Source: Catellatospora sp. IY07-71
Lineage (GTDB): Bacteria > Actinomycetota > Actinomycetes > Mycobacteriales > Micromonosporaceae
Direction: 5' to 3'
Length of the DNA stretch: 64,000 nt
Assembly: GCF_018326265.1 (NCBI RefSeq)
Contig: NZ_AP023360.1
Span: 1,789,501-1,853,500 of the forward strand
Shown: in pieces, positions 20,207 through 27,912 of the stretch
Layout of the letters: each line of letters opens with the position of its first letter
Position numbering within the stretch: position 1 is the first letter of the stretch
The notes under the pieces: model-generated
The model's database searches: none
Seen by the model: the letters and a program-made list of their open reading frames with translations, nothing else
Told to the model about the DNA's origin: nothing
Made by a program: the position numbers and the translations under genes

Positions 20207-21757
20207 ATGGGAGAAACAGTCCTCAAGCTGCCCGCGCTGGACTACGCAGCGCTGGCGCCGATGCTGATCCTCTTCGGCGCGGCCTGCCTCGGGGTGCTCG
20301 TCGAGGCGTTCGCGCCGCGGGGCTGGCGCAACCCGATCCAGCTCGTGCTCAGCCTGCTGGCCCTGGTCGGCGCGCTGGTCGCGGTGGTGCTGCGGGTGCC
20401 GGACGTCACCGCGGCGAACGCGCAGACCGCCGTGGCGGCGGTCTCGATCGACCAGGCGGGCCTGTTCCTGCAGGGCGCCATCCTGGTGCTGGGCATCGTG
20501 TCGATGCTGCTGTTCGGCGAGCGCACGCTGGAGAACGGCGGCCCGTTCGTGGCCCAGGCGGCGATCACCGTCGGCTCGGAGCCGGACCGCCGCCAGGCGG
20601 CCCGCGAGCCGGGCGCGACCGAGGTCTACCCGCTGGTGCTGTTCGCCGTCGGCGGCATGATGCTCTTCGTCACCGCGAACGACCTGCTGGTCATGTTCGT
20701 GGCGCTGGAGGTCTTCTCGCTCCCGCTGTACCTGCTCTGCGCGCTGGCCCGCCGCAAGCGGCTGCTGTCGCAGGAGGCCGCGCTCAAGTACTTCCTGCTC
20801 GGCGCGTACGCCTCGGCGTTCTTCCTGTTCGGCGTGGCGCTGGTGTACGGCTACGCGGGCGCGGTCGACTTCCGCACCATCCACACCGCGATCGGCGCCG
20901 GCGCCGGCAACATCGTGCTGCTGCTGATCGGCCTGGCGATGCTCGCCATCGGCCTGCTGTTCAAGGCCGCCGCGGCGCCGTTCCACGTGTGGACGCCGGA
21001 CGTGTACCAGGGCGCCCCGACGCCGGTCACCGCGTTCATGGCGGCCTGCACCAAGGTCGCCGCGTTCGGCGGCCTGGCCCGCGTGCTGTACGTCGGCTTC
21101 GACCGCACGGCCTGGGACTACACCCCGGTGCTGGGCGTCATCGCGGTGCTGACCATGCTGCTCGGCGCGATCCTGGCGGTCACCCAGACCGACCTCAAGC
21201 GCCTGCTGGCCTACTCGTCCATCGCCAACGCCGGCTACCTGCTGGTCGGCGTGCTCGGCGGCGGCCGCGAGGGCCTGTCCAGCATGATGTTCTACCTGGT
21301 GGCGTACGGCTTCCTGGTGATCGCCGCGTTCGCGATGCTGACCCTGGTGCGCGACGCCGACGGCGAGGCCACCCACCTGTCCCGGTGGGCCGGCCTGGGC
21401 AAGCGTTCGCCGCTGTTCGCGGGCATCTTCACCTTCCTGCTGCTGGCCTTCGCGGGCATCCCGCTGACCAGCGGGTTCACCGCGAAGTTCGCGGTGTTCG
21501 GGGCGGCCATGGGCGGCAACCAGACCTGGCTGGTGCTCTTCGGCGTGCTGAGCAGCATCATCCTGGCCTTCCCGTACCTGCGGGTCGTGGTCATGATGTG
21601 GCTGAGCGAGCCCGGTGAGACCACGCCCAGCGTGTCCATCCCCGGCGCGCTCACCTCGGCCGCACTGATGATCGGCGTACTGGTGACGCTGGTGCTCGGC
21701 GTCTGGCCGAGCCCGGTCATCGAGCTGGCCAACAGCGCGTCCGACTTCATCCGGTAG
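20207..21757 (+). CDS. nuoN: NuoN, complex I proton-pumping subunit
   Basis: This subunit of about 516 aa is the last of the operon. Typical text is EVFSLPLYLLCALAR, KAAAAPFHVWTPDVYQGAPT and KRLLAYSSIANAGYLLVG. A hydrophilic insertion (about 120-140, SEPDRRQAAREPG) is usual in actinobacteria. ATG 20207 is preferred because AGGA at 20195-20198 lies 8 nt before it; GTG 20201 overlaps the nuoM stop but would have only 2 nt spacing. Confidence 0.94.
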   Translation: MGETVLKLPALDYAALAPMLILFGAACLGVLVEAFAPRGWRNPIQLVLSLLALVGALVAVVLRVPDVTAANAQTAVAAVSIDQAGLFLQGAILVLGIVSMLLFGERTLENGGPFVAQAAITVGSEPDRRQAAREPGATEVYPLVLFAVGGMMLFVTANDLLVMFVALEVFSLPLYLLCALARRKRLLSQEAALKYFLLGAYASAFFLFGVALVYGYAGAVDFRTIHTAIGAGAGNIVLLLIGLAMLAIGLLFKAAAAPFHVWTPDVYQGAPTPVTAFMAACTKVAAFGGLARVLYVGFDRTAWDYTPVLGVIAVLTMLLGAILAVTQTDLKRLLAYSSIANAGYLLVGVLGGGREGLSSMMFYLVAYGFLVIAAFAMLTLVRDADGEATHLSRWAGLGKRSPLFAGIFTFLLLAFAGIPLTSGFTAKFAVFGAAMGGNQTWLVLFGVLSSIILAFPYLRVVVMMWLSEPGETTPSVSIPGALTSAALMIGVLVTLVLGVWPSPVIELANSASDFIR

Positions 21758-21771
21758 GTCCAGACGATTTC

Positions 21772-21815
21772 CGAAGCTCCCCCCGTGCTCCGTCAGGGCG
21801 ATGGGGGGAGCTTCG
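21772..21815 (+). terminator. Hairpin terminator of the nuo operon
   Basis: Perfect 13-bp arms CGAAGCTCCCCCC (21772-21784) and GGGGGGAGCTTCG (21803-21815) enclose an 18-nt loop. The hairpin begins 14 nt after the nuoN stop. It has no T-tract, which is common in high-GC actinobacteria. Confidence 0.8.
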
Positions 21816-21847
21816 ATCATGTCGACGGCATGTGGCATCGTGAGAGC

Positions 21848-22870
21848 GTGGTGAGCAGCGTGAACGGTCATACCGCCCGGAGCACCGGTGTCCGCTTCGA
21901 GGACCCGGCCCTGGAGGCGTCGGTCCTGGCGAACCTGGAGCTGGTGGAGGAGCGCCTGCGCGAGTGCGTCGAGTCCGCGGACCCCTTCGTCACCGAGGCG
22001 GCCAAGCACCTGCTGGAGGCGGGCGGCAAGCGCTTCCGGCCGATGCTCGTCGCGGTGTGCGCGCACTTCGGCGACCCGACCGCGCCCGAACTCGTGGACG
22101 CCGCGGCCGTGCTGGAGCTGACGCACGTCGCGACGCTGTACCACGACGACGTGATGGACGAGGCGCTGATGCGGCGCGGCACGCCCAGCGCGAACGCCCG
22201 CTGGGGCAACTCGCTGGCCATCCTCGTCGGCGACTTCCTCTTCTCCCGGGCCGCCGAGCTGGCCGCGGGGCTGGGGCCGGACGCGGTGCGCATCCAGGCG
22301 CAGACCTTCGCCCAGCTGGTGCACGGCCAGATCGCCGAGACCGTCGGGCCGCGCGACGCCGACCCGATCGAGCACCACCTCAAGGTGCTGGCGGGCAAGA
22401 CCGGTTCGCTGATGGCCACCTGCGCCACTTTCGGGGGCATGTTCTCCGGCGCCCCCGAGGCGACCACCAAGGCGCTCACCACGTACGCGGAGGTCCTCGG
22501 GCTGGCTTTCCAGCTCTCCGACGACCTGCTGGACATCTCCAGCGACAGCTCGGACTCCGGCAAGACGCCCGGCACGGACCTGCGCGAGGGCGTGCCCACG
22601 CTGCCCGTGCTGTACGCGCTGGCGTCGCAGGACAGCGACCCGGCCGCGGTGCGGCTGCGCCAGATCCTCGCCGACGGGCCGGTGACCGACGACGCGCTGC
22701 ACGCCGAGGCGCTGGAGCTGCTGCGCGACAGCGTGGCGCTCAAGCGCGCCCGGCAGACCGTGCGCGGCTACGCCGAGCAGGCCCGCGCCCAGCTCCAGGG
22801 CCTGCCCCAGATCCCCGCCCGGGACGCCCTCGAATCCCTCTGCGACGTCCTCGCCGATCGCATCGCTTAG
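21848..22870 (+). CDS. Long-chain polyprenyl diphosphate synthase
   Basis: This 340-aa trans-prenyltransferase extends prenyl diphosphate chains, most probably for the menaquinone side chain given its place after nuo and menaquinone genes. It has both aspartate-rich motifs, DDVMD in LYHDDVMDEALMRRG and DDLLD in QLSDDLLDI, plus GGKRFRPML near residue 60 and KTGSL. Bulky residues upstream of the first motif, which set chain length, cannot be read reliably by eye. The frame is open from 21785. GTG 21848 is favoured since CATCGT lies 6 nt before it and the upstream part overlaps the terminator. Confidence 0.9.
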   Translation: MVSSVNGHTARSTGVRFEDPALEASVLANLELVEERLRECVESADPFVTEAAKHLLEAGGKRFRPMLVAVCAHFGDPTAPELVDAAAVLELTHVATLYHDDVMDEALMRRGTPSANARWGNSLAILVGDFLFSRAAELAAGLGPDAVRIQAQTFAQLVHGQIAETVGPRDADPIEHHLKVLAGKTGSLMATCATFGGMFSGAPEATTKALTTYAEVLGLAFQLSDDLLDISSDSSDSGKTPGTDLREGVPTLPVLYALASQDSDPAAVRLRQILADGPVTDDALHAEALELLRDSVALKRARQTVRGYAEQARAQLQGLPQIPARDALESLCDVLADRIA

Positions 22871-22874
22871 CCGC

Positions 22875-22934
22875 CTCGCCCCACCACGCCGCCCCGCTGG
22901 CGCGCCTCTGACGGAGTCGCGGCAACGGGGCGAG
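22875..22934 (+). terminator. Probable terminator after the polyprenyl synthase gene
   Basis: CTCGCCCC (22875-22882) pairs with GGGGCGAG (22927-22934) and is followed by TGTTTT. The intervening 44 nt are GC-rich and could fold further. Confidence 0.45.
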
Positions 22935-23082
22935 TGTTTTGTGCCAAGTCGTTCGGAGTTGCGCGGGAAGGGTCCGGCGGGGCGCGCACCGTCGTCATTG
23001 GATCGAGGGATTTCGTTGGGTTTCGGCCCTTCACCTCAGGCGTGCATTTGCATATCGTAGGTGCGACTGCCTGGAGGTGACG

Positions 23083-23889
23083 GTGCGAGATTCAGCGGTC
23101 CCGCCATCGGACATGGTCAGCAGCGTCGCGCGGGCGCTGCGCGTGCTGGAGGTGGTGGGCGAGTCGCCCACCGGGCTGTCCCCCAAGCAGATCGCCCGGC
23201 GCTGCGACATCACCATCGCCGCCGCGTACCGGATGCTGCGCACGCTCGCCCACCAGGGCTACGTGATGCGCCGCGCGGACGGGGCGTACACGCTTGGCCT
23301 GGCGGTCGCCGACCGCTTCCGGGAGCTGGTGACCGCGATGCGCGGCCCGGCCGAGGTCGGCACGGTGCTGCGCCGGGCCAGCGCCGAGATCGGCTACAGT
23401 CACTACCTGGGCAGCTTCGTGGACGGCCGGATCGCGATCACCGCGGTGGCCGAGGGCTCCCGCTCGCCGCACGTCGAGGACCTCGTGCCCGGCTTCGACG
23501 AGGGCGCCCACGCGACCGCGCTGGGCAAGAGCCTGCTGGCCACGCTCGACCCCAACCAGCGCGAGCGATATCTCAAGGAGCACGGCATGCGGGCCTTCAC
23601 CCAGGCCACGCTGCGCTCCCCTGCGGCGCTCGACGCCGACATCGCGGCCGGGATGCGCCGCGGCATGCAGGTGGAGATCGGCCAGTTCCGGCCCGGAGTG
23701 GCCTGCGTGTCGGTGTCCGTGCAGACGGCAGGCGAGCTGAGCCAGCGCTTCGTGGTGGCGTGCGCCCTGCCCGCCGTCGACCTGGTGAAGCAGGCCCCCG
23801 TCATCCGCGAGCGCCTGCACACCACGGCCCGCGCCCTCAAGTCGGCCCTGACCGCCCCGGCCACCACCCCCACCGTCGCCGCCGCCTGA
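23083..23889 (+). CDS. IclR-family transcriptional regulator
   Basis: This 268-aa regulator has an N-terminal winged helix (about 12-75, with SPKQIARRCDITIAAAYRMLRTL as recognition region) and a C-terminal effector domain. The effector domain carries GAHATALGKSLLATLD and the RGMQVEIGQFRPGVACVSVSV segment that is typical of IclR. GTG 23083 is chosen because GGAGG at 23073-23077 lies 5 nt upstream. Some relatives regulate aromatic or acid catabolism, but the neighbours here give no target. A palindrome array and a terminator follow it. Confidence 0.88.
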   Translation: MRDSAVPPSDMVSSVARALRVLEVVGESPTGLSPKQIARRCDITIAAAYRMLRTLAHQGYVMRRADGAYTLGLAVADRFRELVTAMRGPAEVGTVLRRASAEIGYSHYLGSFVDGRIAITAVAEGSRSPHVEDLVPGFDEGAHATALGKSLLATLDPNQRERYLKEHGMRAFTQATLRSPAALDADIAAGMRRGMQVEIGQFRPGVACVSVSVQTAGELSQRFVVACALPAVDLVKQAPVIRERLHTTARALKSALTAPATTPTVAAA

Positions 23890-23908
23890 CCCACCGACCC
23901 GCCGCGCC

Positions 23909-24054
23909 GCAGTTTCGGGGAAACTGCTGCATCCCCCGCCGCGTGTGCTGGTGCAGTTTCGGGGAAACTGCTGTGCCCGCCGCCTTGATTCGTGCAGTTT
24001 CCCCGAAACTGCTGTGCCCCCCCGCCACGGTTGGTGCAGTTTCCCCGAAACTGC
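23909..24054. repeat. Array of four 19-bp palindromes
   Basis: Copies of GCAGTTTCGGGGAAACTGC or its complement lie at 23909-23927 (+), 23953-23971 (+), 23994-24012 (-) and 24036-24054 (-). All four are exact. Their centres are 44, 41 and 42 bp apart, and the spacers are similar C-rich stretches that mostly begin TGTGCCC. The array lies between the convergent iclR and phoX genes. It matches the pair at 1322-1381. Confidence 0.9.
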
Positions 24055-24095
24055 GAACGGCGCCTGCGGCGTGAGCGTGAGCCCGGTGAGCGGCG

Positions 24096-24144
24096 AAGCC
24101 CCGCCCGGCGCCCGGAGTTGTCCGGGGGAGGCGGGGCGGGGCTT
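24096..24144. terminator. Bidirectional terminator between iclR and phoX
   Basis: AAGCCCCGCCC (24096-24106) pairs with GGGCGGGGCTT (24134-24144). The AA/TT ends fit termination from either side of this convergent gap. Confidence 0.6.
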
Positions 24145-24162
24145 CGGGTGGGGCGGGGTGGG

Positions 24163-26301
24163 TCAAGCGCCGATCGGGCGGCCGTCGAGGCGCCAGACGC
24201 CGACGATGCCCGGCTTGGCGTAGTCGCCGTCGGGCCAGGTGCTGGCGGGCTTGTCCATGGACGCGCCGCTGACCTCGCCGGGGTGCTGCGGGGCCACGAA
24301 CACGGTCCGGTTGTCCACGCTGATGAACGGCCCGCACGCCTCGGCACCGCGGGGCACGGTCAGGAACTGCTTGAGGTGCCCGGCCTCGGGGCCGGTCAGC
24401 GCGGTCGCGAAGAGGCCATCGTTGCTGCCCAGCGCATTGCCGTCGGTGGAGATCCACAGGTGGCCGGCGGCGTCGAAGGCGAGGTTGTCGGGGCAGGAGA
24501 TCGGCGAGACCTTGGTCTTGTCGTACCCCATGAAGTAGGTCGCTGGATCCGCCGGGTCACCGCACACGATCGGGACCGCCCAGGTGAACGTGGTACCCGT
24601 GTGGTCGCCGCCGTCCTCGGTGATCTCGAAGATGTGCCCGTGTTTGTTGCCGTTGCGCGGGTTCGCCTCGTCGGCCGGCGCGTTGCGGCCGCCGGTGGTG
24701 CCGCGGGCGGTGTTGTTGGTGAGCGCGGCGTAGATCTTCCCGGTGACCGGATTCGGCTCGACGTCCTCGGGCCGGTCCATCTTGGTCGGGTTGACCAGGT
24801 CCGCGGCCAGGCGGGTGTGCACCAGCACCTGCTCCACGGTCCAGCCCGGCACGTGCGAGACGCCGTCCTTGACCAGCGGGACCCAGACGCCGGTGCCGTT
24901 GAACGCGCCGTCGGCGGGCAGCTTGCCGGTGCCGTCGATCTCGGCGGCGCTGGTGTAGCCGAGGCGGGCCACGTACAGGTCACCGGACTCCAGCAGGGTC
25001 AGGTTCTGCTTGCGGGCCCACCACGAGTCGCCGCGCGCGATCCGGTTGCGGGAGACGAACTTGTAGATGTAGTCGTGCCGCTCGTCGTCGCCCATGTACG
25101 CCACGACGTGCCCGCTCTTGGCGACGATGACGTTGGCGCCCTCGTGCTTGAACCGGCCCAGCGCGGTGTGCTTGCGCGGGGTCGAGTCCGGGTCGAACGG
25201 GTCGACCTCCACGATCCAGCCGTGCCGGTTGATCTCGTTCGGGTTCGCGGTCAGGTCGAAGCGCGCGTCGACCCGGTCCCACTTGCGCGAGCCGCTGGGG
25301 TAGCGGGCGGTGGTGGAGACGCCGTAGCGGGCCAGCGAGGCCTTGGCGTCCGCCGGTGCGCCGTCGCCGCCGACGAAGTACTGGTTCCAGTTCTCCTCGC
25401 CGGACAGCACGGTGCCCCACGGGGTGACGCCGCCCGCGCAGTTGTTGAACGTGCCGATCACCTTGCGGCCGGTCGGGTCGGCGGCGGTCTTCAGCGACGC
25501 CGTGCCCGCCGCCGGGCCGGTCATCGCGAAGACCGTGGACAGCCCGGTGATGCGCCGGTTGTACGCCCGCCGCCCGCGCGAGACCACGGTCCACCGGCCG
25601 GTGCGCCCGACCCGCTCCAGCTCGACGATCGACATGCCGTGCGCGGCGATGGTGGCCTTGATCTGGTCGGTGGTGAGCGCGTCCACGCCGGTGAAGCCGG
25701 GGAACATCAGCTCCTCGTTGGTGTACTCGTGGTTGCAGACCAGCAGGGCGCGATCGTCGCCCCGGCCCAGCGGCAGCACCGCGACGAAGTCGTTGTTGTA
25801 GCCGAACTGCTTCGACTGGGTGTCGCCGGTCTGGTTCGCCGGGTCGAAGCCGGCGGCGCCCGGCACCACCTCATCGCCCCAGCGGATGATCACGTTGTGG
25901 TCGTACCCGTTGGGCACCACCAGGTTGTCCAGCGTGTTCGGCGGGATCGGGGAGAACGTCAGCGCGGCAGGCTTGCCGGTGCGGGTCAGCGACTCGGTGG
26001 AGAAGCCCTCGGCCGCGCCGCCGTCACCGCCCTCGGCGAAGGCGGGCGCCGCGGCGGCGCCGGCACCGGCCGCGGCACCGGCGAAGCCGAGCGCCAGCGC
26101 CCCGGCCGAACCGGCCCGCAGCACCCCGCGCCGGGACACCTCGGTCCGCACGACGTCGCCGAAGTACTCGTTGCCGGAGGTGTTGGGCGCGGGGTGGTCA
26201 CAGGCGTTGCCGCAACGGTAGAGGCAGGTCACGGACGACCGGCTGCCTCCGCTGTGGCCGTCCCCGCCGAGCAGGGGGAGCCGGCGGCGGGATTCGTTCA
26301 T
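24163..26301 (-). CDS. phoX: PhoX-family alkaline phosphatase, Tat-exported
   Basis: This 712-aa PhoX (DUF839) phosphatase is a calcium/iron enzyme that releases phosphate from organic esters outside the cell. A Tat signal is visible (S-R57-R58-G-V-L-R followed by an Ala-rich hydrophobic stretch to about 90), preceded by the usual 55-residue PhoX extension. Core text includes CNHEYTNEELMFPG, NNCAGGVTPWGTVLSGEENWNQYF, RHGWIVEVDPFDP-like text, RFKHEGANV and MDRPEDVEPNP. The ATG at 26301 has GGAGGAAG 5 nt upstream. A PHO box lies about 83-104 bp upstream of the start, which indicates induction by phosphate starvation. Confidence 0.93.
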   Translation of the reverse strand: MNESRRRLPLLGGDGHSGGSRSSVTCLYRCGNACDHPAPNTSGNEYFGDVVRTEVSRRGVLRAGSAGALALGFAGAAAGAGAAAAPAFAEGGDGGAAEGFSTESLTRTGKPAALTFSPIPPNTLDNLVVPNGYDHNVIIRWGDEVVPGAAGFDPANQTGDTQSKQFGYNNDFVAVLPLGRGDDRALLVCNHEYTNEELMFPGFTGVDALTTDQIKATIAAHGMSIVELERVGRTGRWTVVSRGRRAYNRRITGLSTVFAMTGPAAGTASLKTAADPTGRKVIGTFNNCAGGVTPWGTVLSGEENWNQYFVGGDGAPADAKASLARYGVSTTARYPSGSRKWDRVDARFDLTANPNEINRHGWIVEVDPFDPDSTPRKHTALGRFKHEGANVIVAKSGHVVAYMGDDERHDYIYKFVSRNRIARGDSWWARKQNLTLLESGDLYVARLGYTSAAEIDGTGKLPADGAFNGTGVWVPLVKDGVSHVPGWTVEQVLVHTRLAADLVNPTKMDRPEDVEPNPVTGKIYAALTNNTARGTTGGRNAPADEANPRNGNKHGHIFEITEDGGDHTGTTFTWAVPIVCGDPADPATYFMGYDKTKVSPISCPDNLAFDAAGHLWISTDGNALGSNDGLFATALTGPEAGHLKQFLTVPRGAEACGPFISVDNRTVFVAPQHPGEVSGASMDKPASTWPDGDYAKPGIVGVWRLDGRPIGA

Positions 26302-26383
26302 GGGAGCTTCCTCCGTACGTGAAGGGTCGACGGATCGTGCCGTCGTCCGGAACGTAAGGAGCACGGGTGAGCCGTTCTCAGCC

Positions 26384-26405
26384 CCCCGATGAACACCCCA
26401 TGAAC
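26384..26405 (-). promoter_or_regulatory. PHO box (PhoP site) for phoX
   Basis: On the minus strand two adjacent 11-nt units read GTTCATGGGGT and GTTCATCGGGG. This matches the direct-repeat layout (GTTCAyy plus a variable tail, 11-nt period) known for Streptomyces PhoP sites. A possible weaker unit (GGCTCACCCGT) follows at about 26364-26374. Confidence 0.75.
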
Positions 26406-26431
26406 AGCGCCTGGCAGTCGCCTCGGCGCCT

Positions 26432-26508
26432 AGATCGCCCGACTTGCCAGGCAAGTGGGCGTATGGGTGGCCAAGATACGCCCATATGCCAGGCAAGTCG
26501 GACGATCT
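26432..26508. repeat. Long near-perfect hairpin repeat with AGATCG ends
   Basis: The 5' arm (AGATCGCCCGACTTGCCAGG and onward) pairs with the 3' arm over about 33 positions with four mismatches around a loop of about 10 nt. Each arm holds ACTTGCC. The AGATCG...CGATCT ends resemble those of the 64-nt repeat family, but the inside differs. It lies 3 bp after the rarD stop and may terminate that gene. Confidence 0.7.
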
Positions 26509-26510
26509 TG

Positions 26511-27431
26511 CTACGCGAGGGCGGGGGCCTCCGCGGCGCGCAGGGCGGCCTGGCGGGTGCGGCGGGCCGTGCGCAGGCCGTCCCAGGTGAAGACGGCCAG
26601 GGCCAGCCAGACCAGGCAGAAGCCGAACAGGCGCACCGGCGGCATCGGCTCGTGGAACGCGAACACGCCGAGCGCGAGCTGCAGGGTGGGCGCGACGTAC
26701 TGCAGCATGCCGATGCTGACCAGCGGGAGCCGGTTGGCGGCGCCGGCGAACATCAGCAGCGGCACGGCGGTGAGCACGCCCGCGGCGGCCAGCAGCAGGG
26801 CATGTCCGGTGCCCGCCTGGCCGAAGGTCAGGTCGCCGGCGGAGGCGAGCCAGCCCAGCACCGCGAGCGCGGGCAGGGTGAGCACGGCCGACTCCAGGAA
26901 CAGGCCGTCCGCGGGCGGCAGCGCCAGGCGCTTCTTGACCAGGCCGTACATCGCGAAGGTGAAGGCGAGCACGAGCGCGACCCACGGCGGGTGGCCGTAG
27001 TCGACGGCGAGCACCAGCACGGCCACGGTGCCGACGCCCACGGCGGCCCACTGCGCGGGGCGCAGCCGCTCGTGCAGCACCAGGACGCCGAGCACGATCA
27101 CGACGAGCGGGTTGATGAAGTAGCCGAGCGAGGTCTCCACGACCCGGTCGACGTTCACCGCCCAGATGTAGGTGCCCCAGTTGATCCCGATGAAGATCGC
27201 GGCCAGCGTGATGCCGCCGAGGGTGGCGGGCCGGCGCAGCAGCTCGGCGATCTTCCGCCAGCGGCGGATCGCGGTCAGCGCGACCACCATGAACAGCACC
27301 GACCAGAGGATCCGGTGCGCCAGCACCTCGACCGGGCCGGACGGCTTGAGCAGCTTGAAGTACGCCGGGAAGAAACCCCACATGACGTAGGCGCCGAGCC
27401 CGTACAGGTAGCCGAGGCGAAGCTGACTCAC
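26511..27431 (-). CDS. rarD: RarD-type EamA permease
   Basis: This protein of about 306 aa has ten transmembrane helices and two EamA halves. RarD signature text includes GYLYGLGAYVMWGFFPAYFKLL, EVLAHRILWS, GINWGTYIWAVN and SLGYFINPL. The substrate is unknown; the name comes from a chloramphenicol-sensitivity phenotype. The frame opens at 27437, but GTG 27431 lies 6 nt after TACCAT, which fits a leaderless start. Confidence 0.88.
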   Translation of the reverse strand: MSQLRLGYLYGLGAYVMWGFFPAYFKLLKPSGPVEVLAHRILWSVLFMVVALTAIRRWRKIAELLRRPATLGGITLAAIFIGINWGTYIWAVNVDRVVETSLGYFINPLVVIVLGVLVLHERLRPAQWAAVGVGTVAVLVLAVDYGHPPWVALVLAFTFAMYGLVKKRLALPPADGLFLESAVLTLPALAVLGWLASAGDLTFGQAGTGHALLLAAAGVLTAVPLLMFAGAANRLPLVSIGMLQYVAPTLQLALGVFAFHEPMPPVRLFGFCLVWLALAVFTWDGLRTARRTRQAALRAAEAPALA

Positions 27432-27432
27432 C

Positions 27433-27477
27433 CTCACATGGTAAGGGTCAGCTTCGCCTCAGCTTCTTACATGTGAG
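27433..27477. promoter_or_regulatory. Inverted repeat over the rarD promoter
   Basis: CTCACATG (27433-27440) and CATGTGAG (27470-27477) form perfect 8-bp arms, extendable with one gap (TAAG/CTTA). The right-hand copy's -10 hexamer TACCAT for rarD lies inside the structure. It may be an operator or the terminator of the upstream holin-like gene. Confidence 0.5.
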
Positions 27478-27486
27478 CCAACTCGC

Positions 27487-27858
27487 TCAGTCGTCGATGA
27501 ACCAGTTCAGCGCCCAGCTGGTGAGGCCGACCACCAGCGCGCCGAGGATCGCGGCGGGCCAGAAGTCGTCGACGTGGAACGGCACGTCGAGCTGCCCGGC
27601 GATGAAGCCGGTCAGCATGAACAGCGCGCCGTTGACCACCAGCGCGATCAGGCCGAGGGTGAAGACGTACAGGCCGCAGCCGACCATCTTGACGATCGGG
27701 CGGATGAACGCGTTGCACAGGCCGAAGATGACCGCGACGGCGATGAAGGTCCCGATGGTGCCGAGCGTCGTCTCGGCCGTCACGCGGATGCCGGGGATGA
27801 GCAGCGTCGCCACCCATACGGCGGCGGCGCTGGCGGCCAAACGGAGGAGGATGCCCAT
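27487..27858 (-). CDS. Phage holin family 4 (DUF360) membrane protein
   Basis: This 123-aa protein has four predicted transmembrane helices and matches the Phage_holin_4_2 family by its pattern: LLRLAASAAAVWVATLLIPGI, then FGLCNAFIRPIVK and GLIALVVNGALFMLTG. Despite the name it is a chromosomal protein with no proven lysis role. ATG 27858 gives the normal N-terminus (MGILLR); an upstream ATG at 27876 would add six residues. Confidence 0.8.
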   Translation of the reverse strand: MGILLRLAASAAAVWVATLLIPGIRVTAETTLGTIGTFIAVAVIFGLCNAFIRPIVKMVGCGLYVFTLGLIALVVNGALFMLTGFIAGQLDVPFHVDDFWPAAILGALVVGLTSWALNWFIDD

Positions 27859-27912
27859 GGTGCGGCATCGTGCCATGATTCGCCCCGGTGCGCACCCCCC
27901 GGTGACGCCGGG

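Noticed and set aside
23909-24054. A small CRISPR array
   Set aside because: The repeats are only 19 bp and palindromic, occur in both orientations, have spacers of 22-25 bp that resemble one another, and no cas gene is near.
24163-27381. A single 1072-residue minus-strand protein joining a permease-like region and PhoX
   Set aside because: The upstream part is a shadow in another frame of rarD. PhoX has its own ATG, Shine-Dalgarno and PHO box at 26301-26405.
27487-27858. A prophage remnant because of the holin-type domain
   Set aside because: The DUF360 family is common on actinobacterial chromosomes and no phage genes are next to it.
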